Positions 1 to 12,900 of a stretch of 64,000 bases of DNA are shown piece after piece. Within the stretch, counting starts at the first letter, position 1. Every line of letters starts with the position of its first letter. The stretch lies in NCBI RefSeq assembly GCF_900496995.4, contig NC_044010.1, positions 3,720,001 through 3,784,000 on the forward strand, in the 5' to 3' direction. Below the pieces are notes generated by a model. It did no database searches and had not been told where the DNA came from. It worked only from the letters and a program-made list of their open reading frames with translations. A program made the translations under genes and the position numbers. Source of the DNA: Aquila chrysaetos chrysaetos (lineage: Eukaryota; Chordata; Aves; Accipitriformes; Accipitridae).

Positions 1-3000
1 CGATTCCATGGGTGGCTTCTCTAAGAAAGGAAACAAGAATATATTTAGCTTTTTAATCCAGAAAACTTTAAGTTGCACAAACCACAGTTGTGCAGCTGGT
101 AATTACCACCACCCAGGGGAGCCTGAGAAGACGCCATTCTTTTTTCTAATTACTACAAAGCCTTTCAATCTGATTAATTCTTTCCTTGATGCATTTCCTT
201 GTAATTTCTATTTGTGAGGATGCTAAGGGTAAATTAGAGAATCTTTCCTGTGGAAAATACATTCTGCACTCTCCACAGGCCTGGCCTCTGGTAGCATCTG
301 TGCATTCTTCATCACCTGTCCAGGAGTTGCTTTCAAAGCCAGGCTCTGATCCTGTCCTTTCTTTCAGACCAAAGGCGTTGCTTGGAGCAGAACTGACAAA
401 TACCTGTATCATGACGAAAGCGTTCTCCATTTCTTTTTGCAACAATGGCTTGGGTCAGAACAGACTAAAATACATATGCTACCTGGAGCTGTTTAATTTC
501 CTTTGAAACTGTGCATATTCCTCCAGCCAGAGAAGTCAGACCACAAAGAGGTCATGGGCACGACACACCTCCTACAGCGATGGCAAAGGTTGGCTCGATA
601 GGGTGAGTGGGATCTCTTACCATGTTTTGAGCACTGGTGCTGTGTCGCCATCTCATGTGACATTGCAAGGGCCTCAGATAAGAGTCCTGGAGGGGAGTAG
701 TAATAATAATAAAAAATACGTTTATCCTCCAAACCAGCAATCCTAGCATTGGTAAGGAGAAAAATATTTAGTGTGAAGGCAGAATTAGCCTGTTATCTTA
801 TCTATCACTGTCCATGTCCCAGTTTCACTCAGAAGGGGCTGAGCGGCTCCCACTGGGAACATAGTTTGCAAGGTACTCCAACTTCATTGCTGGGCATCAC
901 TCCAAACTAAAAATGGAGCATAAACGGGAGGTCGATGGTCTGTAATGGCCTCTGTGTCCACCTGGGTCCCACGACATAAAGGAGAGATGATGCGCGCTCA
1001 GAAATGACCATTCCCACCAGAGCCAAAGGGGTGGCATCAGAAAACCTGTTCAGAGAAAATCTTTCTTTCGGGGGCGGGGGGTGGGGGGGGCAGAAGGAGA
1101 AAAAGAGGGAGACAGAGGTGCTTGGGACACAGGAATACGTGGGAGTCCCTCCCCATGGAGAGAGGACAGGAGACATGCTCTGATGGAGCAGGGTGGTGGC
1201 TATTCCCGCAAGTTCCCTCCTTCCCAGAACCCTGCCTGCACTTTGCTTGTCGGTGCTCTTCCCAAATCAAGCCTGTTGGGAATTACCGCAAGCCCATCTT
1301 CTGCTGCAGAAAGCAATAAATCCATATTCTGGCTCTTGGAGCGGTTCCCGGCGTTTAGAGTCTTTTTACCAGAGTCTTGCTATTTATTAGAAAGCTCTCC
1401 CATGGTCTCTTTCCTTCTCGCCTTTTTGGCAATAGAATTTAGCATTAAATTAATCCAGTTCATTTGTGTCAGTTCAATGATAACTAACAAGATGCTGATT
1501 TTAAGCGCAAGTGAGATCCCGGATCCGTGTGCGTGTTTCGGAGAGACATTGCCCTCTAGTGACTTAAAGGCAGACAATGTACAAGGACTAAAACATCACG
1601 AATTCTGCAAGGTTTTCTATGGGGACAGAGCAACACACTTCAAATCGAAGTTTCTGATAGATGGAGCAATAATGTCTGTGGTGAGGGCTGAGAGTGTCCC
1701 ACAGCTGTAAGGAGACCCTCAGCACCCACCATGAGCCATCTCAGCATCCCTCGCCCCGCTCCAGGCTCCAGCACGTGGCACGGCAGTGAGGATCACACAC
1801 GCCTCTCCTGCCCACCCAGCAGCTACCGACAAGCTACCTCGAACAAGCTGCCTTTCAAATACCTGGAAAAATACCCTCAGTTAGCACTCAGCCTGAGTGC
1901 CAGCACCTTGTGCAAAAAGCCACGGCGGCCAAGAGCTCAGCCGTGAGTCAGCCGAAATTCTCTCAGAGCTGCTGTTTCATACCTCCTGCACGCAGGATTT
2001 CGGTAAACACTCATTGCACCCCATGTCTTGTCACAAATATGCATTTTAATTTCTCCCTCTTTTGCTCATGCGGATGCTTTGGGAATGTCTGTGGTTCTTG
2101 AGTGCTGTGCTTCATGTGCATGCAAAACAGTTCCCTTTTGGCTACTGTTTGCCATTTCTTGTTTTAAAGACAATAATTCAGCTGAGGAGAGAAAGCAAAA
2201 CTGAGAGGTAAGCAAAAAGTCATGGCCAACCATAAAGAAATTAAGAAAGTCCAGAATTCTCCTTCCTTCCTTGATAGAGCGAATACTCATGAAAGTAATT
2301 AAAAAGAGAGGGAGAATGAATGGTCATTCCTTCCAGACATTCTGAACAAAGATAGAGCATTTGATTAAATTTAATGTGCTTCAAGAAAGTCTGTATTTGT
2401 CAAGATGCTCAATTTTTTTACAGAAAAATTAAAAATATGAAACGTAAAACTTATTCTGTGGGCAAAATACAGTGTGATATCCTTTCTTGGAGGAAAACCT
2501 TGGGACAAGGGCATAATTTTGCAATCAGGCTGGACATGTAAGTGCAAAGCTATTTGCAGAAAGTTTACTGTGCTGAGAAATGCAACAAGTATATTTGGCA
2601 AGGTTTTTTATCAGACACCTCCTGCACAACTCTCACACCACTGCAAAAAACTGCCTCACAACCACCCCCCCACCACCCCCAACCAGACCTGCACTAGATG
2701 ATATAAGATAGTATGTAGCATTCCGCCCACCTATCTCCGAGGTAGAATAATTTCTTTTATTCGACCACTTCAATGAACACGTAAGATTTTTCCTTCAAAG
2801 CCTTTTCCCTCATCGTTTGCTAGTGGCCAGCTGTGTCATGTCTTGCTGCCCCGGAGAAAAAGCCGGGGATGATTCCTGTGCCTTTGTGGTCAATAGCAAC
2901 GTGCCTTCCAGGGCAGATCTTTAGTTTTATTGTGGTCACAATGATATTTCCTGCGGCAGCATACGCTAGCTGATGCATTTGCTTGTGTGTCAACAAGAAA

Positions 3001-3904
3001 AGAGAGGAAAAAAAATGTCAGAGTTGGCTCAAAGCAAGGGTCCATCATTCTGTGCTTGCTTACTGGCTTTGCTGATTCATTCCTGGCTGTGAGCTTGCCG
3101 CCCTGGCAGAGCAGCAGTACCTTCCACCTCGTGGTTCCGCAGCACACGGTATATGCCCACGATTTCACTTCGTAGCAAGCAGGCTGTGAACCGCAGCAAC
3201 TGAGGACTCTGATAGGCAGCTGCAGCCAAGTTAAGATATCACCACTGAAACACTTTTCCCCCTGGCTACAAAGGGAGATAAATTCTTCAGCAGCCGCAAC
3301 TAAATCCAAAAGGATCATGCATCAGAGCAGTAAAATATCAAACTTGGGATTAAGAGCCCTGAACATTTTTCACTGTCCTTTCGAACTGCTTTTGCCCTCC
3401 TCCAACTTCAGAAGCTAGCCCTTCAACCACAAGACAAAACCAAGACAGAACAGGAGACGTTACTTCATTGTCACAGCTGGCGGACTCTGCTCGGCAGATT
3501 GGCATTTCTTTGCTCTTTACTGAAACAGCTCTGCTCATCGGAAACAGGAAAGCCACGCTTTAACGGGGGGTTGTCATCACGAAACTGCCACTTCTGCCCC
3601 ATTTAGAAACCAGCCCGGGGAACAAAGCCTTAGCAAGAGAAGTTACCTGTTCAAAATGGTTCCGCGCAATGCAGTTACCCATGTGGAAAGGCGACTTGAA
3701 GGGTATTTCCAGGTCCTGAGCAAAGAGGGCACCGGTTTCGTGGTAGGGTCAGGTCTGCACACAGTGGGATCTGATGCAGGAGGCCACTACAAGAATGACC
3801 ACACAGCTGGGATCCTGCCTGACCCATATTCTTCTCTGCCAAAGAATTAACTGTAGAAGAAAGCCTCCTCCTACACTTGGGTGAAGGATAAGGAAGCAAA
3901 TAGA
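1..3904. other. Flank downstream of MAB21L3, no gene recognised
   Basis: I see no exon set, RNA gene or known transposon here. The stretch contains a G-rich run at 1070-1090 and a 209-codon open frame at 1081-1710 (+) that has no recognisable domain and is treated as chance. AT-rich stretches occur around 1430-1510 and 2340-2480. In human, the next gene beyond MAB21L3 is ATP1A1, far away, so gene-poor DNA is expected. Confidence 0.6.
1070..1090 (+). repeat. G-rich tract, possible G-quadruplex
   Basis: Three runs of five, six and eight G are separated by single C and T bases, and the last run is long enough to supply two G-triplets. This fits the usual G-quadruplex pattern of four G-tracts with short loops. 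No promoter or gene start is evident next to it, so any role is unknown. Confidence 0.6.
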
Positions 3905-5450
3905 ACAGAATAGACTATTTCAGTTGGGAGGGACCTACAACGATCATCTAATCCAACTGCCTGACCACTTCAGGGCTCACCAAAAGTTAAAGCATGTTGT
4001 TAAGAGCATTGTCAAAACGCCTCCCAAACACTGACAGGCTCGGGGCATCGACCACCTCTCTAGGAAGCCTGTTCCAGTGTCTGACCACCCTCTCGGTAAA
4101 GAAATGCTCCCTGATGTCCAGTCCAAACCTCCCCCGGTGCAGCTTTGAACCATTCCCACGAGTCCTACCCCTGGATCCCAGGGAGAAGAGCTCGGCATCT
4201 CCCTCTCCACTCCCCCACCTCAGGAAGCTGTAGAGAGCGACGAAGTCGCCCCTCAGCCTCCTCTTCTCCAAACTAGACGAGCCCAGAGCCGCTCCTCAGA
4301 GGACATGCCTTCCAGCCCTGTCACCAGCTTTGTTGCCCTCCTCTGGACGCATTCAAGGACCTTCACGTCCTTCTTAAACTGCGCGGCCCAGAACGGCACA
4401 CAGCACTCAAGGAGAGGCCGCACCAACGCCGCATACGGCGGGATCATCCCCTCTTGAGCGGCTGGTCAGGCTGTGGTTGATGCCCCCCAGGGTGCAGGTT
4501 GCCCTCTTGGCTCCCAGGGCACACACCGCTGGCTCGCATTGAGCCTGCTGTCGACCAGCCCCCCCAGATCCCTTTCTGAAGAGCTGCTCTCCAGCCACTC
4601 CTCTCCCAATTTACACTCGTGCCCGGCGTTACACCGTCCCAGGTGCAGAATCCGGCATTTGGACTTGTTAAATTTCATTCCGCTAATGATAGCCCAATGC
4701 TCCAATCTATCTAGATCCCTCCGCAAGGCCCCTTATCCCTCCAGAGAGTCAACTGCACCTCCCAGTTCGGTATCATCAGCAAACTTGCTAATGGTGCATT
4801 CAACTCCTGCATCCAGATCGTTGATAAATACATTGAACAGAACTGGCCCTAGAATTGAACCCTGGGGAACATCACTGGTGACCGGTCACCAGTCAGACGT
4901 AGCCCCGTTCCCTACAACCCCTTGAGCTCTGCCCTTCAGTCAGTTCTCCACCCAGCACACCGTCAACCTGCTCATCCCACAGCTGGACAGCTTGTCCAAG
5001 AAGGATGCTGTGAGGGACAATATCAAAAGCCTTACTAAAATCCAGAAAAAACTATGCCCACCGCCTTCCCTTCATCCATTAGGCGGGTGACCCTAACGCA
5101 GAAGGATATCAAACGAATTAAACAGGACTTTCCCTTTGTGAACCCACGTTGACTGTGCCTGATGATTGCATTGTTCTTTAAATGCCTTTTGATAGTACCC
5201 AGTATAATCTTCTCCATAATTTCTCCAGGAACAGAGGTTAGACTAACAGGTCTGTAGCTCCCTGGGCTCTTCCCTCACATCCTTCTTGCAAATTGGAATA
5301 ACACTGGCTGGCTTCCAGTCAGCAGGGACCTCCCTGGACTCCCAAGACCTTTGGTAGATGATCGAGAGGGGTCTTGCCATAACATCCCCTAGCTCCTTCA
5401 GTACTCTGGGATGAATCCCACCAGGCCCCATGGACTTCTGAACATACTCC
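3905..5450 (-). mobile_element. CR1 LINE fragment, 5'-truncated and degenerate
   Basis: This is a non-LTR retrotransposon remnant read on the minus strand. The low-coordinate edge is the CR1 3' end, with the characteristic tail and the conserved 'GGGAGGGACCT...ATCTAATCCAACTGCC' region in reverse orientation. Going right, reverse-translated blocks follow CR1 ORF2 in order: the C-terminal region ([14 protein letters not shown] at about 4050-4100, EKRRLRGDF at about 4250), [11 protein letters not shown] near 4400, FNKSKCRILHLG near 4670, then reverse transcriptase blocks (RGFTKGKSCL near 5120; MGPGGIHPRVLKELGDV near 5400). The blocks sit in different frames with stops between them. The usual RT YLDFSKAFD-type block reads FSGF near 5040, so the copy is dead. 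The 5' part of the element is missing. Confidence 0.92.
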
Positions 5451-6693
5451 GGCATACAAAATAAACCAGAAAGCAGAGGCTGTGCTAAAGATGCATGGTT
5501 AGACCACAATTTGACACAAGGGGGAGATGCTCTGCCACGGATGGTCATCTTGCAGGCCATGCACTGCAGCAGCTCCCTGGAATATGGGCTGCAAATCCTC
5601 TCTCTGCCACCTCCCTTGGCAAAGGAGATACTTATTTACATTCCTGTGCAGGTGTGAGAAAAAAAAAAAAAAAAAAGCCCACTTTGGTTTAGTTTCAGTG
5701 ATTTAATAACATTAAAACCAACATTCTTTACACTCATTCTAGAACTTTGTTCTTTTGAAACACTAAAACCGATTTTCTTTTTAAACATCCATAATATTAA
5801 AAGGACTGGGGGTTTTGGAGCTAACAGCTTTTGAAAAATATTCTCCTTCTGTATACCACCCCAAAAATATGTGGGTGCTAACAACTAGGGAAAGACCTGC
5901 TCCGCCTCCAGCCTGCTGGATGGAGCCAGGGGTGGGAGCGAACTCGGCTCTGGCAAAGCCCCCTGGTTGTATGGCACTAACACAACTGGCAAAGGCAAAC
6001 ACGAAGAAAACATATTTGAAGCAACTGGAAGAAAAATGGAAGTGGAGGAGAATAAAACGAGGAGGCGGCAAAAACCACCGTTCCTCCTCTTGCTTCCCTT
6101 GAGCTATTCAACACGAGCAGCACGGTTATCTTCGTACTGGAGCAGGATCCCATTTAATTGGAGATAGAGGCATCAAAGTGCCTCTGAGAAAGCCTCCAGC
6201 TTCAGTACACTTCAGAAATGTTCCTCTGCTCTCCTGCAGAGCTGGCCTGTGAGGTAACCGGGGAATTAAACCCGCTGCCCTTGCGAGGAAGGGGGAAGCG
6301 GCAACAATACATGTGCTAGGTTACGCAGCGGGTAGGCAGCCCAGCGAGACTTCTTTGCACCATCTTTCTGCTTAGGTGCCACAAGACTGGAGACGGAGAA
6401 CGAGGCAGTTGCCTGCTCTGACTGACACAGAAAGTTGGGTTTCACTGGCTGTAGCTTCCAGGAAGGCTGTCGCTGTTGAAAGCAAATTAGATCAGCTGGG
6501 CATCAAGCGATACCTCCCATCAGTTTTCACCGCCCACTGCTGCCAGCTTGACACTTCTCTTTCACGCTGCATGTGCCAACTGTCTTACAAAGCCAGCTGC
6601 AGCATCTACTGGAAGGACACGAAGAACAACCACAGGCGGGGAGAGGAGGCGGGGGATCAGCTCAGGGTTGGGGTGAGTAGACCTTTTCCTGCC
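5451..6693 (-). other. MAB21L3 3' UTR and downstream flank
   Basis: No coding exon is visible between the MAB21L3 stop codon and the CR1 element. An 18-A run lies at 5659-5676. No canonical AATAAA occurs on the minus strand here; the only candidates are two ATTAAA variants (see the poly(A) entry). A long plus-strand open frame at 6376-6921 is a shadow running antisense to the last MAB21L3 exon. Confidence 0.5.
5702..6158 (-). promoter_or_regulatory. Candidate poly(A) signals for MAB21L3
   Basis: On the minus strand, ATTAAA occurs at 6158-6153 and again at 5707-5702, about 0.54 and 0.99 kb after the stop codon. The second is followed downstream by a T-rich run (the complement of the A run at 5659-5676), resembling a U-rich downstream element. 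ATTAAA is the commonest variant of the poly(A) signal, but both could be chance matches. Confidence 0.3.
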
Positions 6694-6927
6694 TCAGTCC
6701 AGGCAGAAGACGGGGTCCTCCAAGAAGACCGCGAGCTTGCTGGCCACCAGGTCCAGGTCACTGGTGTTGGCATATTTGAGCAGATTGGTGTTCTTGACAA
6801 AGTAATGCTTGAGGAAGTGCTGGCTTACACACTTGTGCAGCTTCTGTACCAGCCTCAGAAAGGCTTCGGGGAAGCAGCGCCAATCCTTGGTGCGTGGGTA
6901 TTTTTCACACGTCCAGAATAGCACTGT
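6694..6927 (-). CDS. MAB21L3: MAB21L3 coding exon 6 (last)
   Basis: This exon encodes residues 287-363 and the TGA stop at 6696-6694. It opens after a TTGCAG acceptor in phase 0 with [11 protein letters not shown], the conserved Mab-21 C-terminal block. It continues through [14 protein letters not shown], which closely matches the human protein from memory. The last residues, DPVFCLD, are variable between species. Confidence 0.95.
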   Translation of the reverse strand, partial: TVLFWTCEKYPRTKDWRCFPEAFLRLVQKLHKCVSQHFLKHYFVKNTNLLKYANTSDLDLVASKLAVFLEDPVFCLD

Positions 6928-9900
6928 CTGCAAGAAGCAGATGGGAGAGGAGAGGTGTTAGAGGTTCTGTTGAGGGCTCACACAGCTTACTAAGGCAGTT
7001 TTAGTGCTGGTAAGTGGCTGACAGCTTTGGAAATCAGAAAGACTCGCACTGCTATCTCCCCGTGTTAACATTTCTGCGATGGAGGGATCGCAACTAAAGC
7101 CTCCTCCGGGGATCAGGCAGAGCAACTCTGACGTGCCTGGTTAGGATCTCTGCTTCTCTATTGACTGGGCCGGGAGCCCAAGAAAAATGGTCTCGCTAAA
7201 ATAACCTTAGCCTATTTTCCATCCTCCAGCAGGAGCCTCTGTAGAAATGCCAGGCACTTTAGGGTGTAGAAAATGGCCTATTATACAAGTGTAGAAGCCG
7301 GTAGGTGCTAAGAGAAGAATAACCAGACTAACGTAATTATTTGTTAGCTTCAGCTGTAGTTGTGCTGAAGATGCACACAGACCTGCATCCCAGACTGAGA
7401 CTCCAAGCAACTATTGCAGGTGCAGGGCATGCTTTTTGGTCAAGTGCAGCCTGGTTTTTTCTGATACGTAATACTTACAGCAAGTGCTATGTTCTATTGC
7501 CCCATGTTTATTTTATGTAATGTTACATTTGAGAAATCTATAGTTAAAATAACAAAATGCATATGATTATTGCTCTTACAGTATTACTTTTACACGCCCA
7601 TGTTGCATTTTTCAGACTTGCTTATGACTGAGAAGAATTTTCTCAAGGTATTTACACTTACTGTACCAAAAAAGTCGTACTGACTGCTTTGGTCAACCTG
7701 AAATCAGTTTTTAAAGTACAAAGTCACCCATCTTGGGTTCAATAATTCTGCTAAGTTCCTTACTGTCCTCTGAATCCCAATTTTATTTTGCAGATTCAGT
7801 GGCCCAAAAGAGACCCACAGACGCTGTGAGATGTGGCCAAACTGCAGCCTTCGACTCCTCTATTTCTTCAGAGGTAGAATTTCATCAAAATAAGCCACAC
7901 TTTTCTGGATTGCCTGGTTTGTTTTTTTCCTGCAGTAAGCCTTGCAATAGTTGTATTGCTGACAAATTTCTTCTCAGGCAGCTTTTCAAATGTGAACAAT
8001 TTTTTTGTTCACAGCTGCAATAACCACAAAGACCTTTTTTAAAATGTTGCTGGGGAACAAAAGCCATAGTGAGGAATTCAAGCTGTAACTCTGCGAGAGC
8101 TACTCCTTGGAGACTTGCAGAGCAGTTAGTTACCTTTCCTCACACTAAAACTACTTCAGCAAGATCCATGAGCAGCAAATGCAAGGAAGTTTCTGGAAAA
8201 TAGTGCTGCTCTTCCCGTCAGGTGTCAAACAGGTGATCTAACCCCAGCATTTACTGAACTGTCCGTCCCTAACTGCCAGCTGTCTACTGGAGGCATAGAG
8301 TTGGCTTTCAAAATGTACCTAGGTCTTTTTGGACTTCCTGATCTTGAATTTCATTCCTACGGAGGTAAGCATAATGAGTCTGCTTACTCAGTCCTCTAAG
8401 GCTTTCACAACTTCTGGGGGAAGGATTTCCTCTGTCATAGAGGACCTTTTTCATATGGAGTCTTGTTTAATCATAATTGTTGGATACCTCTGACAGGGGA
8501 AACCTGATAATGTGAAGAAACCTAACACTAAGCCTCTGCTCAACTGCTGGTTTATCCACTGACTGTTTCTCTCTCTCTTTTTTTTTTTTTTTTAAAATGT
8601 AAGTAATGTTGAAGCATTCCTTCTGTCTGGTAAACTAATCCTCTCTTGCAGTAAAAGCCTGAAGTACAGTTACAGCAAAGAACTGAAGAGCTTCTAAAGA
8701 GCTTTTTATTTTGATCAAGAGTCTGTGCAACAGCACTTCCTGCACCTCCTTCTCCTTCAGCCACAGAAAGAGATCGTTACTAATGGTTAAATGGTTTTTC
8801 ACTTTCTTCTACCTAAAACAGTTTTCCTACCAGGTTGTTTTTACAGGCACTGAGAATTTTTGCATTCTGCTAAGCTATAAACAGCCTCGTCGACTCTTTT
8901 TTGACTCCATCATGACTTAGATGAGTCCCATGACTATAATAGCATTTGATAGTCGCAACCTTTTCTTTAGGGGAAATCTTGGCATTGCATCTGGTTTTGG
9001 ACACCAAAAGATCAGTAACTACTGTGGAAGCCTAGTGGCTTGAGGCTTCAAGGTGGGAGAAGAACAGCCTCTCCCTGGCAGCTCCAGGAGGATGGAGGCC
9101 CAGAAAACAGGATTGCTCTACTGTCTGATAAATGGTGCTGCCTGTGGTCCACCAGTGTCTGCAGCTGTCAGATGTGGGGACACAGTCATAGCAGAGCCTT
9201 CTGTCTCTTCTTCACAAATGTTGTTTGAAGCCATCTTGAACCCTGAAGTACGTGGAGGGAAGATGCTACCACCCCTTTATCTCTTTCTTCCTTTCCTATC
9301 CCAGGTGAAACAACACCAGAACTGTAGTCTGCACCTCGTTCATGAAATAATGCTCACCTAAGAGAATTTTGTTTGGTGGATATCCACAAAGACAAATGCA
9401 CAATTTTCCTCCAGACAGATAGATGGATACGGATGGCTGGGATAGTTAAGAAGCAGGAGGCAACCGTGCTATTAAAGACAATATTACAATGCCTATGTGA
9501 AGTCAAAACAGAGCAGAGGCCTCAACTCTTAACGTTATTTATGTTGCTGCAATCACAATGTTCCTACAGGCTTTAGTTTCTTATTGAAGTTTGGCATATA
9601 TATTTACTGAACCTCTTGCCACTGTAAAGCAATGAAATAGTACTGCAGTTTTGACAGTTACCTTAGAAGTTACATAGATGCTACAGTGATTTACGCCATG
9701 ATATTTTGACATTACTGGATGGAAGCCACTGCAACAGATACTGAAACCGTATCTTGGTATCATGGTGATGCCTACCTGAAGGTGATAAGCTGTGATGACA
9801 GGTTTATTTCCAGCACACCAGACATCTTCCTTCATCTGCCTCATGACCCTGAAGCACTTCATGCGACAACCACCATCTTCATCAAGTCCTTCCATGAGTA

Positions 9901-12900
9901 TATGCTCAGCGCGGGAGAAACACAGCTGCCAGTGATAATTGGAGCGGGCCAAAAGGTCGAAACCAAGCGACTGTGGACAAAAGGGGAAGTGTGACACCAG
10001 CTCAGAGGGAAAATTCTCTGAGCAGTGCAGGGAGATGTTACAAAAAGGATGTGTGACATCTCTCAAACTGTATTCTAAACAGGGTTAGCAGAGGCAGCAG
10101 ACATGAGTCATGCTCCCATCCTAATTCTTAGTCAAACACACACGCAATTTGTTTTGTTTCCTTGTGTGCTGATACCAGTTACTCCCAGGAGACCCAGCCC
10201 TAGAGCCATCAGGTACAGTACCAGCTGTGCTACTAAAGCAGAGGTGCAGCTCTGCAGGCACTTTGCCATGGAGCAGCACGTCGTGCATGAGAGGGGAGCG
10301 GGACTGGAAGGCGGAATGGGACCTGCATGAACATAGCAACTGGGTTGAGCTGGAGTGCCAGAATCCAGGCACGAGCATTGTAGGGAAAGATGGGATTAGG
10401 CCGGAGGGAAAACTGCAAGATAGCAGCCCATTTGCAGAAGGCTTACAGGAGGCAGAGCAGCACAGCAAGAATGATGCCTGTCAGAACTGAGCTACACAGG
10501 CAGAGCTGTGCGTGAGAGACTCATGCAATAAACAGTTAAATCAGTTTTTCTTCCATAGAATTCACCACTGTAAGGAGGAAAAAAAATCCCAATAAAATTT
10601 GACAGAATACTTTGAAATGTCGCTTCTCTAGAGAATACACCTTCCAACTGTACTGTTGCCTGCATCACCATGCAGTCCTCCGTTTGGGAAACCACTGTCA
10701 GACACCTGCGAGGTAAATGCCAGCACAGACTTAATAGTGCTTTTCACACTGTTCACCTTGATGCACTGCACTTTTTCCTGGGAAGGCCAACGCTTAAGGC
10801 AACGAGGCCACCGGGCTTTCTCGGGCCAGCAAGTTGGAATCTCCACAGCAGGGACCAGCTCCACCTCGACCTGGGATTCTGATGTCTCCACAGCCACCCG
10901 GACCACTGAGCTGAAGCTCTCCAGCACTGTCACTTTACCTGTGAAGGAACAAGAAAAGATAATAAGGATGAAAATGTCCTTTTCCACAAGCCAAGCAAGA
11001 GCCTGTCTAGGGTCTTGCAGTTCTATTGGTCTGTCTTAACACTTTCTCTTCAATGCCATAAGCAGAATACAAGACAAAGACTTATCATCTAAATCTACCC
11101 TGGAGAATGAGAACAGGAAGAAGATGAAGGAACAACTAAGGTCTCAATTTTATGCTCAGTTACCATGCTTTTGTTTTCCTTTGTGGGTCCTGTTAAATCC
11201 TAGGACCAGCTGCTTAAAAATACAGATAGGCAACTGGTGCAACCTAACATTTCTAATGGTACAGTATAAGGAGATCACTGCAGATTAGAGGGGACCAGAT
11301 GAATGCTTCGTATCTAAAGATGTCCTTATTCCTTCAGAGAACCCGTAATCAGACCAAATGACTTACCCTTGCCAGTCATTCAGAATGTTTTGTGGGGTAT
11401 CTGTAAGTTTCGTTTCCGGAGATGCACTTGCACAGAAGACAATGCAAGAATTTAGGACCTGTTGTGCAGAGCAGTCATACAAAAAGGGCTAACTGCTTGC
11501 CTCACGGGGGCTGCCGAGTGTCAAAAAGTTACTTCCATGGTGATTTGGAGGAAAGAAGTTTCCTCAGTGAAAGAAGAGTAGCTCATCTCCAGGAACAACA
11601 TGCTCTAAGAGAGCAGAAAGGAATGAAAGCTGCAACTAATGGACTTAGTGAGATGTTTCCTGGTAGTCCAGCTGCGTTCATGGAAGAAGTTTCTGTCCCC
11701 AGCTCTCCCTGCCACGCTGGCAGGATGACTGTTCCTTCAGCTTTGCCATCTGAGCCAATTGCATGATCATGCTCTAACCCACTGAAGTAAAAGACGGAGC
11801 AGATTACCATAAGCAGTTTAAATAGTGGCGTGTTAACCCACCTCATTTTGATTAGCATGGGCTAGGGTGCAATTCCACAAGGAGCCCGCACAACAGACTT
11901 GTAGGGACAGTGATGAACATTTGGGATGGCAACCTCTTCTGCGCTCACAGAGGAAATATCTGCCTACTCCCAATGGCAATTTAGCGTCCCCTCCAGAAAG
12001 CACAGTGTTGAATTACCTTGCAAATAGTGGAGTCCATCTCAACCAGAACTTTATAACCCTCAGTAAAATCTGCATGTTGTTTCCCTGCTGAGCCAAGCCT
12101 GGCACCAAAACAGGAACCGCACTGCTCCCAAGCCCTCAGCAGGGATACCCAGCAGCTGAAAAGCATTAGAGCAACCACTGTGTCAGCATGCAAATATGTT
12201 CACAGCATTTCCAAAAGCATTGCAATGGGGCTACCTATTTTTCCAAAAGCATTGCAATTGGGCTAGCTATTTTTCCACTAATGAAAAGCAAGACACCTCA
12301 AAAACTAGTTTTGCTGGAGCTCAAAGAATTAAAAAACAGGGAAGCAATGAAATCAGGGAATTTTTTTCTGTAACTTTAGCTGTACTGTGGGATGAAGGAA
12401 GTTCATTCTTCACAGAAACAAACAAAAATGGTAATTACTCCTCCTGACTTCATCTTAGCTCATCTCCTCCCAGCTGGCCTTACAAAAAAGGCATCAGAAT
12501 CATCAGCCCAAACATCACTCCCTGGGTCCCATGGAAGTATCTCTCCTGGCTCAACAACTTGATGTACTGCTACTAGACAACATGGCAGGTTTTCACTTCA
12601 ACACAATGATTTTCACATAAGTAAAGTCTCAGATACAAGCCCATTCCACCTGATCTTTTCTGTGAGCCACAACGGGGAAATTTCAACCTTCCAACCTTTC
12701 ATCTTTCAACCTGTAATCATTTCTATGATAACAAGTATTTCCTGGAAGAATGCAGTGATCTAGCTGAGCTCAACTTTAACATGTTTTCTGCTGTGACTAA
12801 AATTCAGAGTGCAATCAGATGAGTGGAAATGGCTCCTATTTCTCTGGAATACAGAAGACCCATATTAGGCTGCTGATGAGTAAAGTCATCCTGGATACAT

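Noticed and set aside
1081-1710. 209-codon plus-strand open frame
   Set aside because: It has no recognisable domain and low-complexity G/E-rich opening codons derived from a G-rich repeat. No splice partners or conserved blocks are visible. One such frame is expected by chance in 64 kb read in six frames.
6376-6921. 181-codon plus-strand open frame
   Set aside because: Its right half is the antisense of the last MAB21L3 coding exon, and the left half has no motif.
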